Part shown: piece after piece, positions 31,618 through 40,284 of the stretch
Layout of the letters: each line of letters starts with the position of its first letter
Numbering within the stretch: position 1 is the stretch's first letter
Assembly: GCF_014648915.1 (NCBI RefSeq)
Contig: NZ_BMSA01000047.1
Span: 1-42,530, forward strand
Source of the DNA: Streptomyces phaeofaciens
GTDB taxonomy: Bacteria > Actinomycetota > Actinomycetes > Streptomycetales > Streptomycetaceae
DNA length: 42,530 nucleotides
Direction of reading: 5' to 3'
Position numbers and translations under genes: made by a program
Notes under the pieces: generated by a model
Seen by the model: the letters and a program-made list of their open reading frames with translations, nothing else
Database searches by the model: none
What the model was told of the DNA's origin: nothing

Positions 31618-32832
31618 TCAGAGGCGCTCGACGACCGTGGCGACGCCCATGCCTCCGCCGACGCACAGGGTGGCCAGCCCGTACCGCAGGTCGCGGCGCT
31701 CCAGTTCGTCCACGAGGGTGCCGAGGATCATCGCGCCGGTGGCCCCGAGGGGGTGCCCCATGGCGATGGCGCCTCCGTTGACGTTGACCCTGTCCAGGCT
31801 CAGCCCCATGTCCTTGACGTAGCGCAGGACGACGGCGGCGAAAGCCTCGTTGATCTCGACCAGGTCGATGTCCTCGACGGTCAGGCCGGCCCTGGCGAGC
31901 GCCTTGCGGGAGGCGGGTGCGGGCCCGGTCAGCATGATGGTGGGATCTGCCCCGGAGACCGCGGCGGCGGCGATCCGGGCACGCGGGGTCAGGCCGTGTC
32001 GCCTGCCGACCTCCTCGTTGCCGATGGCGACCAGGGCGGCGCCGTCGACGATGCCGGAGGAGTTGCCCGCGTGGTGGACGTGGTCGATCTTCTCCACCCA
32101 GTGGTACTTCTGGAGTGCCACCGCGTCGAAGCCGGCCAGTTCGCCGGGCCGGGCGAAGGAGGGCTTGAGCACGGCCAGGCTCTCGGCCGTCGTGCCGGGC
32201 CTGATGTGCTCGTCCCGGTCCAGGACCGGCAGCCCGTTGCGGTCCCGCACGGGAACGACGGAGCGGTCGAAGTGCCCGTCCTTCCATGCGGCGGCCGCAC
32301 GCTCCTGGGAGAGCGCCGCGTAGGAGTCCACGTCATACCGGGAGAAGCCCTCCAGAGTGGCGATCAGGTCGGCGCCGATGCCCTGCGGGACGAATCCGGT
32401 GACGTGACTGGTACGCGGGTCCAGTGACCAGGCGCCGCCGTCACTGCCCATCGCCACACGTGACATGGACTCCACGCCGCCCGCCAGGACCAGGTCCTCC
32501 CAGCCCGAACGGACCTTCGCCGCCGCCAGGTTGACGGCTTCCAGTCCGGACGCACAGAAGCGGTTCTCCTGCACGCCCGCCACCGTCTCCGGCAGACGCG
32601 CGAGGACCGCGGCGGTGCGGGCGATGTCCGCGCCCTGGTCGCCCACCGGACTGACCACCCCGAGCACGATGTCGTCGATCGCCGCCGGATCGAGGTCCGG
32701 GAAGCGGCGCAGGGTCTCGTGGATCAGGCCGACGACCAGGTCGATCGGCTTGGTGCCGTGCAGGGATCCGTCGGCCTTGCCGCGGCCGCGCGGGGTGCGG
32801 ATCGCGTCGTACACATACGCTTCGGTGCTCAC
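31618..32832 (-). CDS. Acetyl-CoA C-acyltransferase (thiolase)
   Basis: This encodes a 404-residue thiolase that cleaves 3-oxoacyl-CoA with CoA. The nucleophile is Cys93 in ENRFCASGLEAV. The C-terminal motifs are NVNGGAIAMGHPLGATGA (catalytic His) and the second Cys in LCVGGGMGVA. The GTG at 32832 follows GGAAGG; further upstream codons in the frame are non-coding. It is transcribed after the acyl-CoA dehydrogenase (77-base gap) and before the multifunctional protein (55-base gap). It closes the beta-oxidation spiral of this operon. Confidence 0.93.
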   Translation of the reverse strand: MSTEAYVYDAIRTPRGRGKADGSLHGTKPIDLVVGLIHETLRRFPDLDPAAIDDIVLGVVSPVGDQGADIARTAAVLARLPETVAGVQENRFCASGLEAVNLAAAKVRSGWEDLVLAGGVESMSRVAMGSDGGAWSLDPRTSHVTGFVPQGIGADLIATLEGFSRYDVDSYAALSQERAAAAWKDGHFDRSVVPVRDRNGLPVLDRDEHIRPGTTAESLAVLKPSFARPGELAGFDAVALQKYHWVEKIDHVHHAGNSSGIVDGAALVAIGNEEVGRRHGLTPRARIAAAAVSGADPTIMLTGPAPASRKALARAGLTVEDIDLVEINEAFAAVVLRYVKDMGLSLDRVNVNGGAIAMGHPLGATGAMILGTLVDELERRDLRYGLATLCVGGGMGVATVVERL

Positions 32833-32909
32833 CTTGGGTGCCTTCCGGGTCGGGTCTGAAGCAAGCCGCGAACGCGACACATGGGGTGGCGAGGAGAGCC
32901 GGCCGACGC

Positions 32910-34058
32910 TCAGCCGAGCAGCGAACGCCCGACGATCTCCTTCATGATCTCGGTGGTGCCGCCGTAGATGGTCTGGATACGGCTGTCGACGAACGCTCGC
33001 GCCACCCGGAACTCGCTCATGTAGCCGTATCCGCCGTGCAGTTGCAGACAGCGGTCGACGATCCGCTTCTGGAGTTCGGTGGTCCACCACTTGGCCATCG
33101 AGGCGTGCGCGGCGTCGAGTCGGCCCTGACCGTGCTCGGCGACGCAGCGGTCCACGAAGGTTCGGGTGACCGCGGTCTCGGTGGCCATCTCGGCGATCTC
33201 GAAACGGATGTGCTGGAGCTCGGCCAGCGGTCTCCCGAACGCCTCGCGCTCCTTCACGTACCGCGTGGTGACGTCCAGGATCTCCTCGGCCGCGGCGGCG
33301 GCCCCGACCGCGATGGCCAGCCGCTCCTGGGCGAGGTTGCCCATGAGGTAGGCGAACGCCCGGTTCTCCTCGCCCAGCAGGTTCTCCTTGGGGACGCGCA
33401 CGTCGTCGAAGAACAACTCGGCGGTGTCCTGGGCCTTCTGGCCGATCTTGTCGAGGTTGCGGCCGCGTTCGAAGCCCTCCGTGCCGCGCTCCACGACAAG
33501 CAGGCTCTGCCCGCCACTGCCGCCCTCGGGGGTGGTGCGGGCGACCACGACGACGAGGTCGGCGAGGATGCCGTTGGAGATGAAGGTCTTCGCGCCGTTG
33601 AGCAGGTAGTGGTCGCCCTGATCGGTGGCGGTGGTGCGGATGCCCTGCAAGTCGGAGCCGGCTCCGGGTTCCGTCATGGCGATGGCGGTGACGATGTCTC
33701 CGGAGGTGAAACCGGGCAGCCAGCGACGCTTCTGCTCCTCGTCGGCGAGCCGGGTCAGGTAGGGGCCGACGATGTCGTTGTGCAGGCTCAGGGCCAGCCC
33801 GGAGACTCCGGCGCGGGCGAACTCCTCGATGAGGACGGCGCTGTACCGGAAGTCGCCGGTCCCGCCGCCGCCGTACTCCTCGCCGACGGCCATGCCCAGC
33901 AGGCCTTGGCGGCCCGCCGAGCGCCATACCTGGCGGTCGACGACACCGTTCTTCTCCCAGCGTTCGTGGTGCGGGGCCACCTCCTTGGTGAGGAAGGTCC
34001 GCACGGTCTCGCGGAAGGCCTCGTGGTCGGGGCCGTAGAGGTTGCGTTCCAAGGTCAC
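32910..34058 (-). CDS. Acyl-CoA dehydrogenase
   Basis: This encodes a 382-residue flavoprotein dehydrogenase. Characteristic segments are AIAMTEPGAGSDLQGIRTTA (FAD/substrate loop), TFISNGILADLVVVVA, and a C-terminus with LHGGYGYMSEFRVARAF and TIYGGTTEIMKEIVG. Like the gene at 26090, it has YGGT in place of YEGT. The alternative helix Glu is present in NLAQERLAIA, again pointing to a branched or otherwise unusual acyl-CoA. The GTG at 34058 overlaps the stop of the F420-type gene (4 bases) and has AGGAG upstream. It is third in the operon. Confidence 0.92.
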   Translation of the reverse strand: MTLERNLYGPDHEAFRETVRTFLTKEVAPHHERWEKNGVVDRQVWRSAGRQGLLGMAVGEEYGGGGTGDFRYSAVLIEEFARAGVSGLALSLHNDIVGPYLTRLADEEQKRRWLPGFTSGDIVTAIAMTEPGAGSDLQGIRTTATDQGDHYLLNGAKTFISNGILADLVVVVARTTPEGGSGGQSLLVVERGTEGFERGRNLDKIGQKAQDTAELFFDDVRVPKENLLGEENRAFAYLMGNLAQERLAIAVGAAAAAEEILDVTTRYVKEREAFGRPLAELQHIRFEIAEMATETAVTRTFVDRCVAEHGQGRLDAAHASMAKWWTTELQKRIVDRCLQLHGGYGYMSEFRVARAFVDSRIQTIYGGTTEIMKEIVGRSLLG

Positions 34059-35080
34059 AGCCAGCTCCTGACGTGCTCGATCAGCCGGGCGGGATCGGGA
34101 CCGACGGGGGTGACGTCGAGCATGGTCACGCCCGCCTCGCGGAAGGCCTCGACGCGGTCGCGGACATGGCCCGCGGGGCCGGCCAGGCAGAGCCGCTCCA
34201 GCAGTTCGGCCGGTACGGCCGCCTCCGCGTCCTTCTTGCGGCCCGCGAGGTAGTGCTCCTCGATCGCGGCCGCGGCGGATCCGTAGCCGTAGGAGCAGAC
34301 CAGGTCGTGGTAGAAGTTGCGGCCGGGCGCGCCCATGCCGCCGACGTAGAGGGCGACGGTGGGGCGCATCAGGTCACGGACGGCCTCGGCGTCGTCGCCG
34401 ATGGCCAGCAGGCCGCCCGCGACGACCGAGAGCGGGCCGAGCCCGGGATCGCGCGCGGCACCGCCCTCGGCCAAGGACCGGCCCCAGACCTCGGCGGCGT
34501 GCTCGGGAACGTAGAGGAAGGGCAGCCATCCGTCGGCGATCTCGGCGGCCATCCGGACGTTCGCCGGGCCCAGCGCCGCGACATAGACAGGGATGGTGTC
34601 GCGGACCGGGTGGTTCAGCAGCTTCAGCGGCTTGCCGAGGGTGCCTCCCTTCTCGGGGGGCAGGGGCAGGTCGACGATGCCGTGGTGCTCGATCACCTCG
34701 CGCCGCCAGATCCGCCGGGACAGTTCGATCACCTCGCGGGTGCGGCCCAGCGGGCGGTCGTAGCGGCGGCCGTGCCAGCCCTCGACGACCTGCGGCCCAA
34801 AGGCGCCGACACCGAGGATCGCGCGTCCCCCGGTAAGGGCGTCGAGGCCGGCCGCGGTCTGGGCGATGAGCGCGGGGGTGCGCGAGTAGACGTTGAGGAT
34901 GGCGGAGCCGATCCGCATCCGCTCGGTCTTCGCGGCGAGGTATCCCATGACCGTCGGGGAGTCGAAGCCGTACGCCTCGGCCACCCAGACGGCGTCGAGG
35001 CCAGCGGACTCCAGGGCTGCGGCCCGGTCCGCGGCGGCGCGCGGATCGCCGGCGTACGCCAGGGGTGAGGACAGTTCCAT
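34055..35080 (-). CDS. LLM class F420-dependent oxidoreductase
   Basis: This encodes a 341-residue TIM-barrel luciferase-like oxidoreductase, probably using F420H2. Features are the N-terminal barrel strand LSSPLAYAGDPRAAADRAAA, LDAVWVAEAYGFDSPTVMGY, the RMRIGSAILNVYSRTPALIA strand and the RAILGVGAFGPQVVEGWHG loop. The reaction may be reduction of an enoyl or oxo intermediate, which is uncertain. It overlaps the genes on both sides by four bases (ATGA at 35080, GTGA at 34058), so it is translated in step with the CoA-transferase-type enzyme and the dehydrogenase. Confidence 0.9.
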   Translation of the reverse strand: MELSSPLAYAGDPRAAADRAAALESAGLDAVWVAEAYGFDSPTVMGYLAAKTERMRIGSAILNVYSRTPALIAQTAAGLDALTGGRAILGVGAFGPQVVEGWHGRRYDRPLGRTREVIELSRRIWRREVIEHHGIVDLPLPPEKGGTLGKPLKLLNHPVRDTIPVYVAALGPANVRMAAEIADGWLPFLYVPEHAAEVWGRSLAEGGAARDPGLGPLSVVAGGLLAIGDDAEAVRDLMRPTVALYVGGMGAPGRNFYHDLVCSYGYGSAAAAIEEHYLAGRKKDAEAAVPAELLERLCLAGPAGHVRDRVEAFREAGVTMLDVTPVGPDPARLIEHVRSWL

Positions 35081-36234
35081 CAGCGGGAGTCCTTCAGCAG
35101 TTCGGGCACTTCCCAGTCACGGGCCACGTCGAAGGTGTGCGCGCCGGGGACGGCCGGGGGCAGGCGGAGGGTGCCGGGGGTGTCGGAGAAACGGGGTGCG
35201 GGTGCGGGCTGGGTGATGCCGTACGCCTCGGTGTAGGTGCCACGTCCGGTCAGGTGCCGGTGGCCGGCCGCCTCACGCAGCGAGAGCACGGGTGCGACGC
35301 AGGCGTCGGTGCCTTCGAAGACGGCTGTCCACCGCTCACGGGTGGCGGACTTGAACCGGGCCGTGAACACGGCCCGCAGGGCGGGCCAGTTGCGCGGGTC
35401 GGCGCGGTCCGGCAGGCCCGTGCCGTCCAGGCCCAGCAAGGAGACGAAGACCGTGTAGAACTGCGGTTCCAGGGCGCCGACCGCCATCCAGCCGCCGTCG
35501 GCCGTCTCGTAGACGCCGTAGTGGGGGCAGCCGCCGTCGAGCAGGTTGCGGCCGCGGGCGTCCTGCCAGGTGCCCTCGGCGAGCATGCCCCAGAACAGGG
35601 CGGTGAGATGTGCGGTGCCGTCCACGATCGCGGCGTCCACCACCTGCCCGCGGCCGGTCGCGCGGGCGGTGAGCAGCGCGGCGAGGACGCCGGTGGCCAG
35701 ATAGAGGGAGCCGCCCGCGTAGTCGCCGAGCAGGTTGACGGGGAAGACGGGCTGCCCGTCCGGGGCGCCGATCATGGACAGGGCGCCGGCGGTGGCGATG
35801 TAGCCGATGTCGTGTCCGGCCCGGGAGGCGAGGGGACCCCGCTGGCCCCAGCCGGTCATCCGGCCGTACACCAGGGCTGGGTTGACGGCCATGCACTCCT
35901 CGGGGCCGACGCCGAGCCGCTCCATGACACCGGGCCGGTATCCCTCGACCAGGATGTCGGCGCGCGCCGCCAACGCCCGCACCGTTTCCGGTCCTTCGGG
36001 GGACTTGAGATCGACCAGGACGGAGCGCTTGTTGCGGTTCGTCACGTCGCGGGCGGGATCGCCGCCGAGCGGCGAGGCGCCGGGGCGGTCCACGCGCACC
36101 ACGTCGGCGCCCAGGTCGGCGAGCAGCATGGCGGCGAACGGACCCGGGCCGATCCCCGCCAGTTCGATCACTTTCACGCCGTCCAGCGGGCCCGCCACCT
36201 GACGGCCGGGAGGGCCGGTGGAGCAGTGGCTCAT
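35080..36234 (-). CDS. CaiB/BaiF family protein, alpha-methylacyl-CoA racemase-like
   Basis: This encodes a 384-residue class III CoA-transferase-fold enzyme. The N-terminal domain is DGVKVIELAGIGPGPFAAML, with the CoA-loop NRNKRSVLVDLKSPEG. ASRAGHDIGYIATAGALSMI carries the His-Asp arrangement of alpha-methylacyl-CoA racemases (GHDINY-type). A racemase converts (2R)-methylacyl-CoA to the 2S form needed by acyl-CoA dehydrogenase, as in degradation of phytanic, steroid and rubber-derived acids. It is first in the six-gene operon, and the ATG at 36234 has GAGAGGA. A true CoA-transferase role is the alternative. Confidence 0.88.
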   Translation of the reverse strand: MSHCSTGPPGRQVAGPLDGVKVIELAGIGPGPFAAMLLADLGADVVRVDRPGASPLGGDPARDVTNRNKRSVLVDLKSPEGPETVRALAARADILVEGYRPGVMERLGVGPEECMAVNPALVYGRMTGWGQRGPLASRAGHDIGYIATAGALSMIGAPDGQPVFPVNLLGDYAGGSLYLATGVLAALLTARATGRGQVVDAAIVDGTAHLTALFWGMLAEGTWQDARGRNLLDGGCPHYGVYETADGGWMAVGALEPQFYTVFVSLLGLDGTGLPDRADPRNWPALRAVFTARFKSATRERWTAVFEGTDACVAPVLSLREAAGHRHLTGRGTYTEAYGITQPAPAPRFSDTPGTLRLPPAVPGAHTFDVARDWEVPELLKDSR

Positions 36235-36281
36235 GGGTTCCTCTCTCGGTGCGAGGCGGGCTCACCGCCGTCAACCGGGGA

Positions 36282-36301
36282 CTTACTGAGCGTTCGCTAA
36301 G
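36282..36301. promoter_or_regulatory. TetR operator copy A
   Basis: CTTACTGAGCGTTCGCTAAG is a 20-bp inverted repeat (CTTA...TAAG outer, AGCG-TT-CGCT inner). It is nearly identical to copy B 121 bp away and sits at the operon transcription start. Confidence 0.75.
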
Positions 36302-36330
36302 AACCTAGGAGTGCGATACCGTTCGGTCAA
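36302..36330 (-). promoter_or_regulatory. Promoter of the six-gene catabolic operon
   Basis: On the minus strand, TTGACC (36325-36330), a 17-bp spacer and TAGGTT (36302-36307) form an excellent promoter. The predicted start near 36295 falls inside operator copy A (36282-36301), so a bound repressor would block it. Confidence 0.7.
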
Positions 36331-36402
36331 CTCCCGCAGCACCAAGAGTTTTTGCGGAAGAACACCAGGGAAGTGACATCAGGTCGGACGGCGGATGCCA
36401 GG

Positions 36403-36422
36403 CTTACTGATCGATCGCTAAG
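36403..36422. promoter_or_regulatory. TetR operator copy B
   Basis: CTTACTGATCGATCGCTAAG differs from copy A at only two positions. It lies 72 bases upstream of the TetR start codon, in the position expected for autoregulation. Confidence 0.75.
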
Positions 36423-36493
36423 CGTCCGGAAGGAAGGGTGGGGATTCACCGCCGTACGATGCCGGACATCGCCGCTCGTCCCGAGGAGAGTCG

Positions 36494-37261
36494 TTGAACA
36501 CCGCGCCGAGCCAGGACGCCACACCCCCGGCGGAGCACTGGCGCTCCTACGGGCCGCTCGCCCTGCACCCGATCCTGATGCACGCCATGGAGGCCTTCAA
36601 CGAGCAGGGTTACCACGGCACTTCGGTCCGGGACATCGCCGGCCGGGTGGGCGTCACCGTGCCCGCGCTGTACTACCACTACGCCAACAAGCAGGCTCTG
36701 CTGACCACGCTCCTCGAGATGTCCATCAAGGACGTCCTGGACCGCTGCCGGACCGCCGCCGGGGAGGCCGGGGACGATCCGCTGGCACGCTTCTGCGGCA
36801 TGGTCGAGTCGATCGTGCTCTACATGGCCCACCGTCAGCAACTGGCCTTCCTGGACACGGAGATCCGCAGCCTGGAGCCCCAGAACCGGGCGCGCTACGT
36901 CGCCCTGCGCGACTACCTCGAGCACATGCTGCTGGACACGGTCGAGGCGGGCTGCGCCCAGGGCGTCTTCACCACGCCGATCCCGGCCGACGCGGTGCGT
37001 TCGGTGCTCGTCATGTGCCAGGGCGTCGCCAACTGGTTCCGCGGGGACGGGCCGCTCACCGCGGAGGAGGTCGCCGAACGCCACGTGCTGCTGTGCCTCG
37101 GCACCGTGGGCCATCCCGGCGCGGTCACCGGCGACCCTCGACTCCCGTTCCCCCGGCACGCGCCCCTCCGGCCCCCCTCCCCCACACGGAACTCGACCCC
37201 CCGGAACTCCACCCCCCAGGACTCCACCCCCCGGGACTCCGCTCCGCGCACCTCCGGTTGA
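36494..37261 (+). CDS. TetR/AcrR family regulator of the catabolic operon
   Basis: This encodes a 255-residue repressor. The HTH lies at residues 25-72 (MHAMEAFNEQGYHGTSVRDI, then AGRVGVTVPALYYHYANKQA), followed by a helical ligand-binding domain of KstR2-like type. The start is TTG at 36494 behind GAGGAGAG, a rare start that would keep its level low. It is divergent from the six-gene beta-oxidation operon, with two matching operators between them, so it very likely represses both, with an acyl-CoA as inducer. The last 35 residues are a Ser/Thr/Pro-rich tail made by a 15-bp DNA repeat and are probably disordered. Confidence 0.92.
   Translation: MNTAPSQDATPPAEHWRSYGPLALHPILMHAMEAFNEQGYHGTSVRDIAGRVGVTVPALYYHYANKQALLTTLLEMSIKDVLDRCRTAAGEAGDDPLARFCGMVESIVLYMAHRQQLAFLDTEIRSLEPQNRARYVALRDYLEHMLLDTVEAGCAQGVFTTPIPADAVRSVLVMCQGVANWFRGDGPLTAEEVAERHVLLCLGTVGHPGAVTGDPRLPFPRHAPLRPPSPTRNSTPRNSTPQDSTPRDSAPRTSG
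37185..37252 (+). repeat. 15-bp tandem repeat in the tetR 3' end
   Basis: Four imperfect units of about CGGAACTCCACCCCC encode repeated (N/D)S(T/A)P(R/Q) in the C-terminal tail of the TetR protein. The reading frame is preserved. Confidence 0.75.
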
Positions 37262-37333
37262 CCCACCTCGACGTACCCGCGCCTTCCCGACGTTTCAGTT
37301 CACCGTGACAGCACCTACGAGAGGACACCCCGC

Positions 37334-37843
37334 ATGGACGTGCTCGAGGCCCGCGCCCGGTTCCAGGAACTCCGGGAGAGGGACGGCTCGATCGATCCCC
37401 TCGAACTCGACGAGATCTGGGCGGCGTTGGAAACCGTCCGCCCCGAACACATCCTCGGTGAGTGGAAGGGCGGCGAGTTCCGCACGGGTCACCCCCTCAA
37501 CGGCATGCTGGCGAAGGCCGGCTGGTACGGCAAGACGTTCACCACCGTGCACGATGTCAAGCCGCTGATGTGCCGTGACGCCACGGGCGAGCTGTACTCC
37601 CACCGCGAACTCGGCAAGGGCGAGGCCAGCCTGTGGACCGTCGAGTTCCGCGGGGAGACGACGGCCACCATGATCTACGACGGCCAGCCGGTCTTCGACC
37701 ACTTCAAACGGGTGGACGACACCACGCTGATGGGCATCATGAACGCCAAGGGGGTCCCCGCCGAGGGCCCCTTCTACTACTTCTTCCTCGAGCGCGTCCC
37801 CGGGGCCCCGCACGAGAGCCCGCGGGCCGGAGAGGACGCGTGA
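37334..37843 (+). CDS. DUF4334 / GXWXG domain protein
   Basis: This encodes a 169-residue soluble protein. The N-terminal GXWXG domain shows HILGEWKGGEF (residues 40-50) and GHPLNGMLAKAGWYGK. The DUF4334 part follows with YSHRELGKGEASLWTVEFRG and HFKRVDDTTLMGIMNAKG. The fold is expected to be a small beta-barrel that may bind a hydrophobic ligand; no activity is established. The ATG at 37334 follows GAGAGG. It overlaps the alcohol dehydrogenase by 4 bases, so both should serve the same pathway. Confidence 0.85.
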   Translation: MDVLEARARFQELRERDGSIDPLELDEIWAALETVRPEHILGEWKGGEFRTGHPLNGMLAKAGWYGKTFTTVHDVKPLMCRDATGELYSHRELGKGEASLWTVEFRGETTATMIYDGQPVFDHFKRVDDTTLMGIMNAKGVPAEGPFYYFFLERVPGAPHESPRAGEDA

Positions 37844-38931
37844 GGCGCGTCCGCGCAGCGGTCGTCGAGGCGCCGGGCGCCCCTTTCACCCTCCAGGACG
37901 CACACCTCGAGGACCCGCGGCCGTGCGAGGTGCTGGTGAGGACGACCGCGGTCGGCATCTGCCACACCGACCTGGCGATGCGGGACAACTGGCCCCGCCA
38001 CCTCACCCCGATGGTCTTCGGCCATGAGGGCGCCGGCCGGATCGAGGCGGTGGGTGCGCAGGTGACCGGCCTCGCGCCGGGAGACCACGTCTGCCTCAGC
38101 TTCGCCAGTTGCGGGGCCTGCGAGCAGTGCGCGGCGGGCCACCCGGCCTACTGCCACACGGCGCGGGCCCGGAACCTCTCCGGTGGACGGTACGACGGCA
38201 CCTCTCCGCTCTCCGCCGACGGCAACCCGCTCCACGCCGGCTTCTTCGGCCAGTCCAGCTTCGCCACACACGCCGTCGTCCACGAACGCGGTGTGGTAAA
38301 GGTGCCCTCCGACCTGCCGGCGGCGGTCGCCGCGCCGCTGGGTTGCAGCGGCCAGACGGGCGCGGGCGCCGTACTCAACCGGCTTCGCCCCGAACCGGGC
38401 TCCTCGCTGGTCGTCCTGGGTGCGGGCGGGGTCGGCCTGAGCGCGCTGATGGCCGCGGTGGCCGTGGGCTGTGACCCCGTGGTGGCCGTCGACCCCGTCG
38501 CCTCCCGCCGTGCCCTGGCCACCGAACTCGGCGCCAAGGCGGCCCTGGCGCCCGAAGACGGTCTGGTGGCGGTGCTGCGCGAGCTCACCGGCGGTGGCGC
38601 GCACCACGTCGTCGAGACCACCGGCCGTCCGGAGATGGCCCGCCGGGCCGTCGGCGCACTGCGCCCGCGCGGCGAACTCGCTCTCCTCGGCCTCGGCGGT
38701 GACGTGACGTTCGACGTGATGGAACTGCTCGCCAAGGGCGTCCGCGTCCATGGGGTGATCGAGGGAGACTCCGATCCCGGCCACTTCGTCCCCGAGCTGA
38801 TCGGCCTGCACAGACGTGGCCTCTTCCCGCTCGACCGGCTGGTGACCACCTTCCCGTTCGAGGACATCCGCGCGGCCGTGACGGCCATGGGGAACGGCAG
38901 CGTGGTCAAGCCGGTCCTGACCTTTCCCTGA
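37840..38931 (+). CDS. Zinc-dependent alcohol dehydrogenase (aryl/geraniol-type MDR)
   Basis: This encodes a 363-residue medium-chain dehydrogenase oxidising a primary alcohol to an aldehyde with NAD+. Catalytic zinc ligands are Cys41 (GICHTD) and His62-Glu63 (FGHEG). Structural zinc is held by Cys91, 94, 97 and 105 (CGACEQCAAGHPAYC). The Rossmann motif is VLGAGGVGLSALMA near 190-203. The architecture matches benzyl-alcohol/geraniol dehydrogenases (XylB/GeoA group). The GTG at 37840 overlaps the DUF4334 stop. With the island's other genes, an isoprenoid alcohol is a reasonable but unproven substrate. Confidence 0.92.
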   Translation: MRRVRAAVVEAPGAPFTLQDAHLEDPRPCEVLVRTTAVGICHTDLAMRDNWPRHLTPMVFGHEGAGRIEAVGAQVTGLAPGDHVCLSFASCGACEQCAAGHPAYCHTARARNLSGGRYDGTSPLSADGNPLHAGFFGQSSFATHAVVHERGVVKVPSDLPAAVAAPLGCSGQTGAGAVLNRLRPEPGSSLVVLGAGGVGLSALMAAVAVGCDPVVAVDPVASRRALATELGAKAALAPEDGLVAVLRELTGGGAHHVVETTGRPEMARRAVGALRPRGELALLGLGGDVTFDVMELLAKGVRVHGVIEGDSDPGHFVPELIGLHRRGLFPLDRLVTTFPFEDIRAAVTAMGNGSVVKPVLTFP

Positions 38932-39071
38932 CCGGCCGCTCCGCCACCGGAAAACGGTCCGGTCCCTCGACGGGGCAGCGCGGCGCACAGGAAACGATCC
39001 TCGCGTCGTGCCCTGTGCGGTCCGCTTCGAGAGAGCCGGACCCCCTGACCGCGTGTGATTGACTGATCTGC

Positions 39072-40268
39072 ATGGCTCCCGCCTCCACGTCGGGCCGTTC
39101 GGCCGAGACCGCTCGTCCGGCCGTGGCCACCCGGCCCCGCAACCGCAGGCAGCTCATCATCGACGCGGCCGGGCGGGTCTTCAGCGAACGCGGCTACCAC
39201 AAGGCGTCCATGGAAGAGGTCGCCGCCGGCGTGGGTATCACCGCGGCCGCTCTGTACCGGCACTTCCCCAACAAGTACGCGCTGTTCGCCGAGTGTGCGC
39301 ACGTCATGGTGGACGGCCTGGTCGCCGCGCTCGACGAGGTGCCGTCCGGGGCGGCCCTGACGGATGTGCTCACCGCCCTCACCCGGGTCACCGTCGCGCA
39401 CCGCGCGTCGGGCGGCGTGTACCGGTGGGAGGCCCGGTACCTCAACCGCGAGGACCGCCGACGTCTCGGGGTGAAGTTCGGCCGCCTGGTCGAGCGGGTC
39501 GACGAGGCGGTGCAGCGCGAGCACCCACTGCCCGACGAACGTCTGCGGGCCACGGCGGCCCTCGGTGCGATCGGGTCCATCACGATGCACCACACCTCCA
39601 TCGCCCAGCGCCGGGCCGAGGACCTGCTGCTGGCGTCCGCGCTACGGGTGACCGCGACGGATCCGGCAGCGGCCCTGCCGGGCGCGCACCCCGTCGAGTT
39701 GCCCGCCCGGCCGGTGCCGCGCACCCGGCGCGCGGAGATCCTCGCGGCCTCCGTCCCGCTGTTCGCCCGGGACGGCTTCGTCAACGTCACGAACGGACAG
39801 ATCGCGGAGGCACTGGGGCTGACCCCGTCCGCGCTCTACCGTCACTATCCCGGCAAGGTCGACATCCTGTCGGCGGCGTGCCTCCAGGCCGCGGGGCTGT
39901 TGGCCCAGGGTGTGGAACGGAGCCTGCACGAGGTGGCCGTCCCGCACGACGCCGTCGTCGCGCTGGCGGAGACGTACGTGGCCTACTGCTTCGAGTACAC
40001 GGAGCTGAACAGCGTCGCCGAGGCCGAGGTCGTCGGCTTGCCGGCCGACCTGCGGCGGCCCTTGGTCCTCGCGCAGCGGGAACACATCGCCGTCTGGGAG
40101 CAGCAGTTGCGGCTGGCCCGTCCGGAACTGGACCCACGTCAGGCGCGGGTGCTGGTGCACGCGGGGTTCGGCGTGGTGGTCGAGGCGGGACGCAGACTGC
40201 GGTGGCAGGACAGCCCTGACCATCGCGGAGCCGTGACCGCTCTGGTCGTGGGCGCTCTGGGGCTCTGA
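39072..40268 (+). CDS. Double-headed TetR regulator
   Basis: This encodes a 398-residue protein with two complete TetR modules in one chain. The first HTH is near residues 27-72 (LIIDAAGRVFSERGYHKASM, then EEVAAGVGITAAALYRHFPN). The second is near 218-262 (AEILAASVPLFARDGFVNVT, then NGQIAEALGLTPSALYRHYP). Each is followed by a helical domain. A normal TetR is about 200 residues and dimerises; this one is a covalent pseudo-dimer and could bind asymmetric operators as a monomer. The ATG at 39072 has no clear Shine-Dalgarno. It is convergent with the lcp-type gene. Its target is unknown, though the adjacent catabolic genes are likely. Confidence 0.92.
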   Translation: MAPASTSGRSAETARPAVATRPRNRRQLIIDAAGRVFSERGYHKASMEEVAAGVGITAAALYRHFPNKYALFAECAHVMVDGLVAALDEVPSGAALTDVLTALTRVTVAHRASGGVYRWEARYLNREDRRRLGVKFGRLVERVDEAVQREHPLPDERLRATAALGAIGSITMHHTSIAQRRAEDLLLASALRVTATDPAAALPGAHPVELPARPVPRTRRAEILAASVPLFARDGFVNVTNGQIAEALGLTPSALYRHYPGKVDILSAACLQAAGLLAQGVERSLHEVAVPHDAVVALAETYVAYCFEYTELNSVAEAEVVGLPADLRRPLVLAQREHIAVWEQQLRLARPELDPRQARVLVHAGFGVVVEAGRRLRWQDSPDHRGAVTALVVGALGL

Positions 40269-40284
40269 AGGCCCGACGAAACCC

